Shown here piece by piece: positions 29,851 through 42,309 of a stretch of DNA of 64,000 nt (within the stretch, counting starts at the first letter, position 1; each line of letters begins with the position of its first letter). The DNA is taken from positions 81,691,909-81,755,908 of the forward strand of contig CM017556.1 in the NCBI GenBank assembly GCA_007844125.1, in the 5' to 3' direction. The notes below the pieces were generated by a model that saw nothing but the letters and a program-made list of their open reading frames with translations, was not told the origin of the DNA and made no database searches. Made by a program: the position numbers and the translations under genes. The DNA comes from Sinonovacula constricta (Eukaryota > Mollusca > Bivalvia > Cardiida > Solecurtidae).

Positions 29851-30310
29851 TTTATAACTCAATACAGTCTCTGGGGCAATATGCATGATGACATATCGTG
29901 ACAGTCCCTTATTATTGCCGACGTCCTCATAGTGGAAATTACTGGAAGGACTTTGGCCTTCCATAAAGCTGTATTTGCTACCACACAATCAATTTGCTAA
30001 CAAGTATTGCGAAACTACCCTCTTCAGTCGTAAAAGACTTGAAAATGACAATACTGACCATAAGTTAAAATAGAATGATATCGTGTTTCGTGATTTGTTG
30101 TCAAGTCAATGCCGGCTTCTTGAACATATCTATTTCATGTTAATTTGTTTCGTCTTATATTTCATTTAACATTGGTTGCTGTAATTCCATCATGAGAGAA
30201 ACGAAGAATGAAACAGTGTGTGCCCACATGTATTATATTTTCATTTAACATTGGTTGATGTAATTACACCATGAGAGAAAAGTAGAACGAAACAATTTGT
30301 GCACGATAGA
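29851..30310 (+). repeat. Downstream module B, with internal 79-bp tandem duplication
   Basis: This copy is similar to module A over its whole length: TTTATAACTCAATACAGTC, ATGACATATCGTGACAGTCC, TTATTATTGCCGACG, CAATTTGCTAACAA, CAGTCGTAAAA and GTTGTCAAGTCAATG. It follows GPCR relic B at the expected distance. At its end a segment starting TTCATTTAACATTGGTTG is duplicated with a period of 79 bp (30161 and 30240), something the other copies lack. Confidence 0.7.
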
Positions 30311-30354
30311 AAAAAGAGATTAAACAAATTAAACATATTTGTAAATGCTTATCT

Positions 30355-30425
30355 TTGTGTTGCGGTTGCGTATGTGCATGTGTAGGTGAGTGAGCAGGTG
30401 TTTGTGTGCGTGTGTTTGTGGGGGT
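30355..30425 (+). repeat. TG-rich low-complexity stretch
   Basis: Degenerate TG/GTGAG repeats run up to a GTGGGGGTTAGG end. The 75-codon minus-strand frame across it (Thr/His/Pro-rich) is an artefact. Confidence 0.75.
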
Positions 30426-33400
30426 TAGGAGAATGGGGGAAGTACTCGACGGCATATTAAGACTGTGTGTATGTTTGTAATATTTAAGCACACGGAATGC
30501 ATATAAGTAAACGGGTAATTTCCAATGCGTTTAGAAGAAAATAACGAAAAGTCTTGAAGTATTCATGATTATATGTATATGTTAATCTATACATATACTT
30601 ATGAGAAGCAAACCCAATATAGGCATAATGCATTTTGGCAGAGAATGCAAACACAAAATCATAGTTTAAAGCAATGAATGTAAGGCATGTTACATTTTAT
30701 ATTTTAAACGCTATAGTTACAAAAAGAAGCGTACATAACAAGTTCTCGAAATTGTCCTGTTACGATGATTTTTTAAAAAAATATTAAAATGAACAACACC
30801 GCAATCAGAAATTTTGTATACACACCGAAGGAAACGTTAACTCCCATCAGATAATCCATCTGGGGATTTGTTTTGAAGTGAAAACAGAAGCTGTAACTGT
30901 AGTATACGCAGTTTTTTGTTCGTAGATATACCGCAGTCTGCTTACTCATCAGATGATAACTGCGAGTCGGAAAAGCTCTTTTTCTTCTAAGTAATGATTG
31001 GTTACATTCATACATTGACTCAGACAATTTGCAAAAAAACAACGATTTTGTGATTACCTTTTCTGGTCTGTTGAATGGTGTTTTATACAAATTACTGAAT
31101 GGAACTCGATTTCTTTTTCACGTCGACTGACTTCTAGAGAAAACAACCGGTACTGAAGGTAAAACGGCACTCAACATAAATGAATGGAACTGACAACATT
31201 GAAACATGCTCAAACTAAGAAAAAATACACAAGTATTTATGACTATATGTTTCAGTGTAAAACTGTTAAGTGGATAATAACAAGTTAGGAAGTACTATCA
31301 ATAAAAAAAAAACCCGACAAGGTCCGATGGAAATTGCAAAAAAACTAAAATTGATATTATTAAATGCTTAAAAAGAACAAAGGTATTCAGTCAAAGCTAA
31401 AAGTCACGACAAAACGGTGGAATGATCATATTTAACATGGAGCAAACTCAACGGTTACTGCCTTGGTACGTTCAGTCGGTATAAGCATACATACAGTTTG
31501 AATTGTTCATCTATCATTGACATTTACAAGTATCTTTTTAAAGCCACAATAAGCCATAATATGGAGAAGGAGATCGTGGATTTGAATTTCTTCCAGTAAA
31601 CCGGTAATAGACTATTGCCTGCTCTGATCACTTCAGTTCAGTCAGGATGTATGAGGTTAAATGAAAGAGGAAGGGACCATAGAGACTGAAATTTACGTGG
31701 GGTAAGGGTTGTCAGACCTGAGAGATAAAAGTATACGAACAACATTGAATCAATTCATACAGTTTGGGGAAAACAAAATTCATGTAACTATGGAACGACT
31801 TTAACTGATGCATGTCTATAGTACAGGTCATGAATGATTATAAATACATGCGTCATGCATTTTTAATGTGCCACTAACACTGAATTATCACTAGATCTTC
31901 TATAACCATCTATACATGCCGTCATATCATAATCACAAGTAAAGAACAGAAATTTGAATAGCATAAACAAATAAAACAAGTGTCTGGTTCTGTCGGTAAG
32001 AAACTCAAACTTGAAAGTACATACGAACGCGGACCAGCTTAAACGGTACATTCTATTTATAGTCGGACATTACCGTGTTAGAAGCGCACCCTTGCGACCT
32101 AATTTTGATCTGGTGTTATGCAGTGAACATAAGCGATTTGCGCCTTTAGATTAGTTATTTGTAAATTAGATGCTGGAAATTTGAAATGTATTCGTGTTTT
32201 TCGCCCCGCGATTTGTAACTTGTAATTTGTATGTGTGGGAAATGTGACATTGTTCAAATGTAATGATGCAATGTGAACATTTTCATTTGATATATACAAC
32301 TTAGGATGTAATCAGATAGCGGTATTTAGCATGCACATTGTTACAATTTACAAATTGACATTTGAAGTAATTATTAAAAAGGTCGCAGTAAAACCACAAT
32401 AATTGTATACTGTTAAATTTATATAAGATAAAGCATCATGAAACTGTGACGTAACGGAGCTCCATAGTAGAATGCAAAATCATCCCATGATTACAATTGT
32501 ATAAGTGAAAGTTACATTTTACAATCTACCAACAGTGAGGCGTGAATACCTCTCTCTAACGCATACACCCCCTTCTCTCGGTAGCCCATCTCAATTCCTC
32601 TTTTTTCGGCATTCTAAACTCCTCATATATATATATAGTCTTAACTGATTGCATATATGCTTGACAATCGTGCCATTCCTACAATGAACAACTTACGCTT
32701 TCCGCCTATACTTTGACGTATGCGTCAATCACGGTCTTGAATTGTGCCACATGAAACCTACGAAAACACTACTTAACATAGCATAGGTAACCATACGTCA
32801 AAAAAGCCTATTGCTTTCTATGTTTATGATAATACTTTTTTATTATTAGTTACACTTTATGAAGCTGACACATTCGTCCTTAAACCAGGCAAAAAGCACA
32901 GATATTGCAAAACGAACTGTTTTTTGCTGAATATATTTACTGTAATAAAGTTGTTTTTGTGCCTGAAAAAAGGACAAAGCTAAACACATGTCAACATTGT
33001 TACTTAATTCTTTTTTATTTACTGGTAAAGGAAAATCTATTCACAAGGAAGAAAAGTCATCACATAGCAAGTACCGCCAATTAGCGTGGGAAGTTGGTAT
33101 GTATACTGTCAGGTCAGTATATCACCGTATGTCCCTATAGACTAATTGAGTTGTGTCAGAAGTAAAGAAAGCTCTTGCAGACAAAATTGATTTACTGTTA
33201 CAAGATCCGTCAGTAAAACATCGTGTAAGTGTTTCAATTGTAGTCTTAGAAGAAGCAGTTTTTGTGTAAACATAATTTCAGATACGGAAATGTCAACAGA
33301 AATTATTCGTATAGTTCGGTTTACGTAGGTGAAAGGTAATATATCTTGTAGATGCAACATTAATCCTCATGTTCATACTGGGTTAGTATAAGTATGTGTT

Positions 33401-33679
33401 TATTATTTGATTAACAAATGTAACTTATATTATAACGATCTGGTAGCACATGACTTTGATGTTTTGCAAACAAATATGGTCAAAGTGGAGCCAATAAACA
33501 ATGTTTTCTATTACTTCTGTTACATATTAGTTCTATTGTACTATGTTGATTTACTGGTAAAACATAGTTCAAGCAGACATGTTTTAAATAGTTTATGAAT
33601 GAATCTTTATTTAACTTCAATAATAGCTTTGAACTATTCTGCAAATAAAGGCCTAATAATTTTGACTTCAGGTTATTCG
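30426..33679. other. Noncoding stretch between module B and the mariner fragment
   Basis: It contains the duplicated block marker at 31.44 kb. The 105-codon minus frame at 30773-31090 starts on TTG and ends in a hydrophobic run; I do not recognise it. The remainder is featureless. Confidence 0.5.
31441..31485 (+). repeat. Block-duplication pair, left member
   Basis: AGCAAACTCAACGGTTACTG then CCTTGGTACGTTCAGTCGG matches 47783-47830 (AGCAAACCCGAGAGTTACCG then CCTTGGAACGGTCAGTCGG) in the same orientation. Both lie downstream of a module copy (B and F), about 1.1 and 0.6 kb past its end. This extends the duplicated block beyond the module. Confidence 0.55.
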
Positions 33680-33990
33680 CCGAGTTTTGATCCAGGCGTA
33701 AAACGTCCGGACCTAGAGATTGAGGTGATTATATACCACCACGACAATGCGCCTGCACACCCGGACGTAGACACGGTTGACACCATCGATTTCCTGGAAA
33801 TGCCTCACGCCCCATACCCACCTTATCTCGCTCCGATGGACTTTGCTCTGTTCCCACGTCTGAAAAGCGAGATGCGCGGGAAAATGTTTGACGATTTGGA
33901 CGATCTTCGCATGGAAGTAAGAAGATTGATATCATCCTACAAGAAGGAGTGGTCCAGGGACGTTTTAGTAAGTGGGTATAGCGCCAACGG
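33680..33990 (+). pseudogene. Mariner (Tc1/mariner, D34D) transposase C-terminal fragment
   Basis: A 174-codon open frame (33599-34123) contains the catalytic second half of a mariner transposase. HHDNAPAH at 33737 carries the second catalytic Asp. APMDFALFPRLKSEMRGK carries the third at 33839, in the slot of the family's PDLAPxDFxLFP motif, with the first part degraded to PPYLAP. DDLRMEVRR and KEWSRDV then match the tail. The two Asp residues are three residues closer than the family's usual spacing, so there is a small internal deletion. The N-terminal DNA-binding domain and the first catalytic Asp are missing. After about 33975 the frame runs into unrelated sequence. The fragment cannot transpose; no terminal inverted repeats were identified. 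Confidence 0.85.
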
Positions 33991-34850
33991 AAGTGCATTA
34001 ACTGTTAAGGAGAATATTTTGAAAAAATGTAACGCTGACGTTACATGTATATTTACGACGTGTGACGTCGTCAAACTGCGGCGTAGAGACGATAGTGGTT
34101 GCACATATGTTGTTGTAGTTTAACTATGGTTCTATGTATTTTGATATTATTTTACATTTTTTGTCACTGCTTATTTTCTGTTTTCAACGATATAAAGTTT
34201 GTTCTGATCACACTTAAACTTGTTTGGTTTTCTTACTTGTCAAAGAATTTAACGAACACACCTCGTACAGAAGATGTTTTATCGGTGAAACAGTATAAGG
34301 TAATAACGGGCATTCTATTAAAAACTATTACGTATTATGTTCATAGCAAATCTTCAGTTTACAGTTTTTATATCGACAAAGCATTTCATCTGGAAATCGG
34401 ATATTTATTTCAAAAAATATTAACAACACAGATTCCCCAATGATTGACACTAGATTGAAGGTACGAAATGGACGTGTAATAATGAAGGAGAAGATGTGTG
34501 TCCTTCGATATTTGTTTCTCTCTTATTTTGGTTTGCTGGATGTATATGGACAGTTTGTATATGTAATTCTTGTTGACATATGTGTTGTCTGAATTACAAG
34601 CAATCATGCTTAATTACCCTTGAGCTATATCAAGTATATCAAGCCGCTCAGAATTGTATCGCATTGTATTTCTTTGACTTTATGTGTACAAGTTTTATAT
34701 CGTCAATATGACATTTATTATGTTTATCAGTTAAACAATATCAACTTTCATTTTTACACTTTTATGTACTTGTATGAGAAAACAAATTAAATATAATTAT
34801 TTAATACTCAGAAAATATTATTACAATAGAGAACTCAATCAATATAAGAG

Positions 34851-34960
34851 TATCTGCCAACTCTTTGGGATGTTATTCAATATAACAATATCTGCCAACT
34901 CTTTGGGATTTCACTAAATATACGAGTGTCTGCCAACTCTTTAGTTTATAATTCCAAAGT
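34851..34960 (+). repeat. Three tandem 38-bp repeats
   Basis: TCTGCCAACTCTTTGGGAT recurs at 34853, 34891 and 34929 at exactly 38-bp intervals. The intervening sequence (TTCAATATAACAATA, TCACTAAATATACGAG) is similar. The third unit is degraded after CTTT. Confidence 0.92.
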
Positions 34961-34965
34961 ACCCA

Positions 34966-35012
34966 GTGGTGGGGATGGGGTGGTTGTGGTGGTGGGGCGA
35001 GGTGGCGGGGGC
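34966..35012 (+). other. G-rich tract, G-quadruplex candidate
   Basis: GTGGTGGGGATGGGG, GGTGGGGCG and GGCGGGGG give at least four runs of four or more G within about 47 bp, in an AT-rich setting. Confidence 0.6.
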
Positions 35013-35806
35013 AAATTCAAAGGAAACTTATAACTGTACAAGAAAGGAAATCTGCAAAGAACCATCATACTTAGCACTGAAAGTAGTACTGAATATATGG
35101 TCGAGGTGGCAGAAAAGGAAAAAAAAATAGTTAATCAAATCAACTCCAAGATTTATAAGGGATACATTTGATTTCCTAAATAAGCTATAAATAAGCTATA
35201 TCGTATATAAGAAATTAATCCTAAATCATACAATATTGTCTTGATAATGTAAAATTGTACCCTTCTATACCAAGGAATAAATGAATAAATGAAGCATGAA
35301 TAAGGGCGTTTGATGGACTGACAGCTCTCTCAATATCTACAGAGACTATGGTTGATATGATTAAGGTAACGTTTCTTGTGAAGAATTTGAATTCTTTTAT
35401 AGGTAACATTGAAGTTGATGAACTATGATGCTCCTCATAATTGGAGATACAGAAGACACTCCTGTAGCGGATTGTGCTGATGATGCACAGAAAACCTTTC
35501 TATAGAAATTGCATAACTCTTCTAATATTTAGAATTGTTTGAACATAATTAGATACAACATCTTTACATCTTTATTCAATCATAACCACTACGTCCTGTT
35601 GTGATACGTGTTTTTTTTTTATAAATGCGATGCCCATGTAAGTTGTTATAATCACAAACACTTAGACATCTGTGAAAGTTTTCGGATAACAGCAAACAGG
35701 TGTTTGAAGTACATGTATTAGGGTGGGGAGGTGGCGAATCCTTCAAGACGTATGACCGAACATAAACCACTTGTATCGTGATGAAATGCAGATGGTGCTT
35801 CTTCAC

Positions 35807-35998
35807 AACGTGTGTCGGTGATTTCATCCAACATTTAAACTACGTATTGCTATACTCGCGCGTTATAAGCCGGGTGTTTTTCGAAGGCGTCTCCAAACAA
35901 CGTGTGTGAGTGATTTTATCCGACATTTGAACAGCGCATTGATATACTCGCGCGTTAGAAGCCGGGTGTTTTTTTAAAAGCATCTCCAAACAGTGTGT
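35807..35998 (+). repeat. 92-bp tandem duplication
   Basis: AACGTGTGTCGGTGATTTCATCC at 35807 (first 20 bases AACGTGTGTCGGTGATTTCA) recurs at 35899 as AACGTGTGTGAGTGATTTTA. Both continue with CATTTGAACAG or CATTTAAACTA, GATATACTCGCGCGTTA, AGCCGGGTGTTTTT and CATCTCCAAACA or GTCTCCAAACAA. It is unusually rich in CG dinucleotides for this window. Confidence 0.9.
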
Positions 35999-35999
35999 T

Positions 36000-38900
36000 C
36001 CCTTATTCTAGCCAGTTATTTCTTAATATGCATTGCATTGGCGTCTGTTCTGAAACAATAACAATGCCAAAGTGGAAACTAATTTTATGGTAATTTAAGC
36101 TTTTGGCATATTTTATACTAAAACCAATGTTTGCGTACACAAGCGTGATCTACCGTTTAGCCAGTTGCTTTTCCGCAACGGCAGGGGATACTGTATCATA
36201 GAGAAAAGTAACATTTTAGGATTGTGGGTCTGAAAGTATGGACACATGGGTTTTTTTGTTCATGTAGGGTAGTTTGTATCTGCCAAAGAATAAATTTAAA
36301 GTATTTTTTATATTTAGTAAACTTAGACATAATAATCTCATTCTAATAACCTTTCGTACAAAGTATAAGCAATTGTTTATTAAAACCTTCAGACGTTAAT
36401 TGTTTTAATACCTTTTATTGACATTCTCTAATTGACTAATAAAATGTATCGAGTTTAAAGATAAAGCAAATAACCATGTACATTTTATTAATGAAACTGG
36501 TACATATTTTAATATTTTACACAACAATTTGATGCAACGGTTTCCCGAACTAGTGTAATAAACAAAACTAAAACGGGCAAGTTTAATGACACATGATAAA
36601 AATAATGTTTGTTACGCAAATTTCGAAATTTTGTGATGATCTTCTGTTCTGTACAAAAAACAGCAAAGTTCAAAGATCTGCAATTCATTTTTAATCAGAA
36701 TAAGTTATGTTTATGAAACTAAAATATAGCTAAAATCCTGTTGTACATGTAAATATATTCGACATGGTATACGGAATTCAGATCTTGGAATGTTATTAAG
36801 TATCCATTAAGACACTACTTTGCCATGTGTACATCTGTACATGCTATTAAAATAGTATTAATCATGTTTAACTCTATGTAATAAGTCTGTATTAAATTTT
36901 AAGTTTTATCGCAAGGTATTTCGTAATGGGAAATTTGCATATTCGGGTAATTTACTTTTAATAAGTCAATGTTACATGGTATGACAGTCCGAGAAAATAT
37001 TTATTACGTTCTCCTAAAACGAAGAAATAACAAATGATGTTATAGTACAATATTGTGCTATATTATTTATTATTGTTTGAAAATATAATCATACTTTTAT
37101 GTTACATTTGTTGAGGCGAATGTTTGCATGCGTGTATAAGCTTAAGCAAACGGCTTATACCTTCTTTTAAATACCACGATATAAGATAACATGCAATGAC
37201 ATGAATTGGAGCTTTTTTAGAAACACAAGTTAAAATAAAGCATCGTGAAACGTCGTATTCTTTTGTACATTAGTATCTGTGCTCATTAACCCAATCAATT
37301 AACATCAATACAAACTTAAAATGAACTTCATGGCTGACACGGTAATTGCCCATAAAGGTCGATGACTAGGCAACTTAGGTGTCGCTTTTTAGACAGCAAT
37401 ACCTACAAAAATTCATAAATTTCTTAATTAAATGGAAGTGAAAAAAAATCTAGTATAATCTAGATAAATAACTCCATAATAAAGATATGACATTAGTTTC
37501 TGTGTGGTTAAGTATACACCTTCTATATTGTGATCAAGCACAGGAAAATACAATCATTATTAGATATAGTGTAATTCATCTTTATTGAAAGGAATTACTT
37601 GGCAAGCTGCAAATTCTATTATTGTTCATAACATAAATATAGCGTAATGATGCGTCTACTTTTGTTTGATGAAATGCAGTTTCTGATAATATTTTAAGTT
37701 TTTCTTTGGCTGATAGACCTATCATGTTAAAGAACACCTTGAAATTTTGTCAAGATAATCTGCCGTTTGGCAAAACAGCTATCCCCATGTAAATAACGAT
37801 ATGATGGTTTTAGCAGAGAAGAATAAATAGGTTGCACAAATTTTAACGGTACTAGCAGATGTTCCGGCTTGATGTTTTGTATGTACATGTTTATTTTGTA
37901 TGTCTTTCATATTTGTGTAGGAAGAAATCGACGATGCCAGATGAGAAAATGCCCATTACGTCAGATTTGTTGGCAGTAGATAACAGATGACGAATATAAT
38001 ATCCACTGAATAAGTCCTGTTTTAGTGCGAAATGTCAGCCATTTAATAATGTATGTGTGAATCGTGAAACGCATGATGCACATCATATTATTGCAGGGTG
38101 TTTGTCAAGCATGAATAAGCCGAAGGGCCATTTTACTCAATCGCACCGCAAACACGACAATGGCTTGGACAGTGGCAAGGTCCAGATGCGCTTCATAAAG
38201 TCATTTGAGTATGATACTTTCCGATAATCGCAATTACAAATTCGGGTTACCAAACATATAGGAATGCAATAAAGGGAAAGCTAATAAAGATTGTACACAT
38301 ATTTATCATAACACCGCACAATAAAGCAACAACTGTGATGCATAAGCATCAGAGAAAATGAAATACCTGTATAATCTAAACAAAATCATTGCCTTCGATG
38401 TTAATCTTAATTAATTTCTTATGGTTTGATATTTGATTTACAATAATTTCTCATGTTTTCGTCTTAAATTATTTGTTTCAATATATGAATGAAATCATTC
38501 ATTTCACTCGTGGTTGCTACAAAATGGACTCTTCTACGATACGTGATATTTATCGCTGTTATAATTTGCTGGTGTCACAATATGCCTTATAAAAGTTAAA
38601 AATATCTTTTTACAACACGTTTTTGACGTTTTACCAGTTTCTGATAAGAAACCAAGATTAACAGGTTCTGAGAAATTATTTATTTAATCCCTTAGGTGGC
38701 CAGAGAACTACAATGCTTAAATCAGGTTTCCTATCAGGTGTGCACATTCAAATCATAATTAAAACCAGCATATGGTCGTTCGAGTCGTCAGTCCAAGATT
38801 TCAATTCTTCTCAAACTTCAACTACAATTTCAACCACTAGATATTTTCCTAGCTTTGCTGCAACACCTAGATGATTTATTTAGCTAGTGTTAATTTTCGT

Positions 38901-39251
38901 TCCTTAACAATCAAATGATGTTTGATATATTTACTTATTCAAGAAAGTAGTTTTAATTAACACATACACATCCAAAGAAAATCGTTGGTTAGTAAAAGAA
39001 ATAAAAATGGTCAAACCGTTTGACAATTTTTTTAACTATTTCAATAAGTCTGATATAATATTTAGACAAATAAAATACACACTGCACGTAAATATCGTTT
39101 TCACAAAAAATTATGTTTAAGAAAAAAGCTAATTAAGAAAATATTTGCACTTAAATGATATCAAAGGAAACTGAGCCAATTAAACATAACAGTATTTAGG
39201 TAATTAAATGTTCATGGAGACACTACCACAAGTGCAAATTATTAAATTATA
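36000..39251. other. Noncoding stretch before module C
   Basis: It holds the second block marker at 37.85-37.97 kb and a weak match to the receptor leader at 38.17-38.21 kb (CCAGAT, GCG, TTCAT, AGTC in order). No receptor coding sequence is recognised. Confidence 0.45.
37850..37970 (+). repeat. Second block-duplication pair, left member
   Basis: TTTGTGTAGGAAGAAATC followed by a GATGCCAGATGA block matches 49325-49425 (TTTGTAGGAAGAAATC, AATCCCAGATGA) in the same orientation. The order relative to the 31.44/47.78 kb pair is preserved, with about 4.9 kb less sequence in the right-hand block. Confidence 0.45.
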
Positions 39252-39485
39252 TTTATAACTAAACAGTCTTTGGAGCATAATATATGGGGATATCTCGTGA
39301 CAGCAGTATCGGATAGCCGTAACGGCGTTGTGTAGGAAATATGTAATAACGTTGCCTCCATAATGTTGTAAATGTTTGCTAACAACGATTAAAACCCATA
39401 TCCTACAGTCGTAAAATATTAACTAGGATTGAACAATTCAAAATACTAAACTTGATTAAATACAGACAATATGTTTTATTTGGAA
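39252..39485 (+). repeat. Downstream module C (no receptor relic seen before it)
   Basis: Matches to modules A and B include TTTATAACTAAACAGTCTTTGGAGC, ATATATGGGGATATCTCGTGACAG, a GTAACGGCGTTG block, TTTGCTAACAACGATTAAAACCC and CAGTCGTAAAATATTAACTAGGATTGAA. Any receptor copy upstream has been deleted or has diverged past recognition. A weak match to the 5' leader near 38170-38205 is the only other hint of the block. Confidence 0.65.
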
Positions 39486-39614
39486 TGTGTATAAATTAAG
39501 TTTGCTGGTAATGTGTTATCATAACTTTACACCAACGTTCTAAATCTCTTTGATTCAAACCAAGACCCCTGTACCCTTGTTTGATGCGATGTGCATTTCC
39601 CTTTAGAAGTTTAA

Positions 39615-39695
39615 TAATTGTAGTTGTAGTAGTAGTAGTAGTAGTATTAGTAGAAGTAGTAGTAGAAGTTGTAGCAGCATCAGCAGTAGTAGTAA
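39615..39695 (+). repeat. TAG-rich trinucleotide array
   Basis: Imperfect TAG repeats with GAAG and CAGCAG variants. On the minus strand this reads as Thr/Ala repeats in a 68-codon frame whose remaining part I do not recognise. Confidence 0.9.
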
Positions 39696-40104
39696 TTGAC
39701 AAGAAACACGATTACTGACTTTAATTTATTTTTTGAGTGGTGGGATTTTCACAGGAACTAAAACAGTATTGCCTTTTGTTACAGAAGGTGCTGTTTTAAT
39801 AACTTCTGGTTTTACAGTTATATAAAAGCAGACAAATTGAAATATATCACAAGGATATGTATAATGGTTATTCACTGAGAAATATAATTAATGATGTCAT
39901 TAGTATGAAAAACAATACGGTTACACTACACGTCGTCTTCCCTGAAGGAAATTTACTATTATTTGAAATTGGCGAACGTAATTTAAGGTACATTTTCCAG
40001 AATTGGCCTAAATGAGTCATGACTACATATATTAGCCTAAAAAAAAGTCTGAAGGAACAATGCCCAAAAGACTAACCGTAAGCCACATAAAAATCATTAA
40101 AACC

Positions 40105-40258
40105 GTCAGAGGAGCATCTGTGATCGAGCTGTTAGAATCGCTGACTTGAAACTCCTCAACCCCGTAACCGTGTGGGTTCGAGGACCGGAAGGCTAGGTTT
40201 TCGCCAATATAACTATAATTGCGTCGTTGCGATGTAACCAAAAACAAACAAACAAAAC
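40105..40258 (+). mobile_element. tRNA-headed SINE 6, short
   Basis: A tRNA-like head with a long variable arm (GATCGAGCTGTTAGAATCGC for box A, GTGGGTTCGAGGACC for box B) is followed by a short body and an AAACAAACAAACAAA tail. The body contains GCGTCGTTGCGATG, a possible terminal hairpin. Confidence 0.65.
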
Positions 40259-42309
40259 CTTCAGTTTGTTAGTGTCGTTCAAAAGAAGAGGCCTTGATCC
40301 AATTGTTTCTTTGTTTATTCAATTATAACTTGATACTTGCTACATGCAACTTAGCTTGTACAAATAACTTATGGAAATGGAAAACTACAATTTTGTTATA
40401 GCAATTGGGAAAACGTAAATAATTGCATTTATTTGTATATGAAGATAAAGTAGTATTGTTATGTTTTTATAATAGTTTGGACATGGTGTGAACCAGTTCC
40501 ATGTTTAGCTGAAATTGACAGAATAAACCGAAGTACACGTTTGTACAAGGTATTCTTTTGTAATTGGTTGTTAGTTGTTACCATTCTCGTGCGGTTTGAC
40601 TTACAACTGGGCTTTTATAAAATAAAGTGTATGCCGCTGAAGATGATCTAATGGCCTGACAAAAACATGATTTTTTTTCAGTGCAACATATGTAATGTAA
40701 GAACAGCACGACATGTGAATATTGTTACTAAAATTATGTCATTTTGTAATTATAGTTAAAATATTTAACAGATTTCTCAACATTTTTATCGGTAGTTTCG
40801 CCTAAAAATGTCAATAAATATGTGTACATAATGTTAACTGTTTTCATGGCTGTTCGTTTTAGCGATCGAAACAGAAGTGTTAAAGAAATGCCCTTTTCCA
40901 AATCGATCTTTTTTGTATTTGTCATTATAAGATAATCGCATTTTTATTAGCGACCAAAATAAATGTACCGATGATTCTGCAGCCTTTGGGAAATGCAGGA
41001 GCCGAACGCTAATCAGAACCATGTTGGCGTACTGGTAGCAATAAAATGTGTCGACAAAGAAATAGGTCAGTTTGATTCGCAATTAAAAATGGATGATTAT
41101 GGTAAAATTTCAGAAATTTCATTAAATTTCTAAAAAGTTCACATATATTATCAGTGTATATATCACACACAATTGTTAGCGTCAATATCATTGACCAGCT
41201 TCGATTGCAAGTTAGAGCCCGGCGCACACAAAATCACGCACATGCCATATCCATATGTAGTTTACTTTAATATACAATTTAATTAAATCGTGTAGGACAT
41301 TTAACAAACATTCTTAAATAGTTAAAAATCCAGGATTCTTTCAAATTTAATCATTCAACCTCTGAATGTAGCGATTAATTTTAGAAAATTAGCGTACCTA
41401 AAGCTGATAGGCAAACAACATATACACGTATTTTGCATGTGTATATGTTTATGTGTATAGAATACATGTTGTATATTTGTGTTTGTGTTTTTGTGTTAGG
41501 CTTGTTGCCTAACAAAATATTATTAAAACACAATGTACAATGTACTAACTAGCCTAGCGTTCTTAATTTCCAAAATTTGCTTTCCTTGGAAATGTCTATG
41601 ATTCTAGTTGATTTTTAATTTACTACTTACTTATGTACATAAATCACTGTGAGGGTGACCAGTAAAACAATGAAAGGAACAAAGAAAAAAGTTAATAAAT
41701 ATATATAACTTTTGAACATGGCTCACATTATCGACATAAGCGCTCCATTTATTTAATCTAATTTATTTCGGACAATATACTTATGCTCTCAAATGTTTTA
41801 TTTGGAATTTGTATGCATTACTGTTGCTGCTTTTGTCTTAAAATTAAACCAAAGTTTTCAAATTTCTTTTAACCAAATCAAGAAAGAATGATCCATCTGT
41901 GATATGTAATGTATGTCCATTTGGAAGAGGTTTTCAGGCAAATTTTAAGAGGATTTATACGGATTGCTGTTCTCGAATACTTAGGCTTGTCTGAAGGTTC
42001 AAAGCTGACAACAGTCAGGTGCCATTATTTACAGTGAGTATAAACATTGGTTGAAGATCTCACACGTTGTATAACCGAAGATGAACCACCATTGACGTAT
42101 GCTTTACCATTTCATACGAAGATATAATCTACATTCTTATAATCGAAAACTATACATACTTTTAGGGGTAGTAAAATGAAGATTAAACTGTAGTTTTTCA
42201 TTTTATCCTTTTTTTTGAAACATATTTCATAGAACTTTAATAAAGTTTAACTTAAAGCATTATTGTGCATCGTTTTTGTTATAAACAGGGACACACAATC
42301 CATATACAA
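40259..42309. other. Noncoding stretch between SINE 6 and relic D
   Basis: No gene is seen. Around 41790-41890 the order TGTTTTATTTGGAAT, AAACCAA, AAATCTC or AAATTTC, AACCAAATCAAG loosely matches 39470-39565 just after module C, a possible further trace of block duplication. Small minus-strand frames at 40.73-41.23 kb are unrecognised. Confidence 0.4.

Noticed and set aside
33729..33998. 89-codon minus-strand frame.
   Set aside because: It is the antisense shadow of the mariner fragment.
34850..34960. A CRISPR-like array of regular repeats.
   Set aside because: There are only three units at 38 bp with similar, not unique, intervening sequence, in a eukaryotic genome; this is an ordinary tandem repeat.
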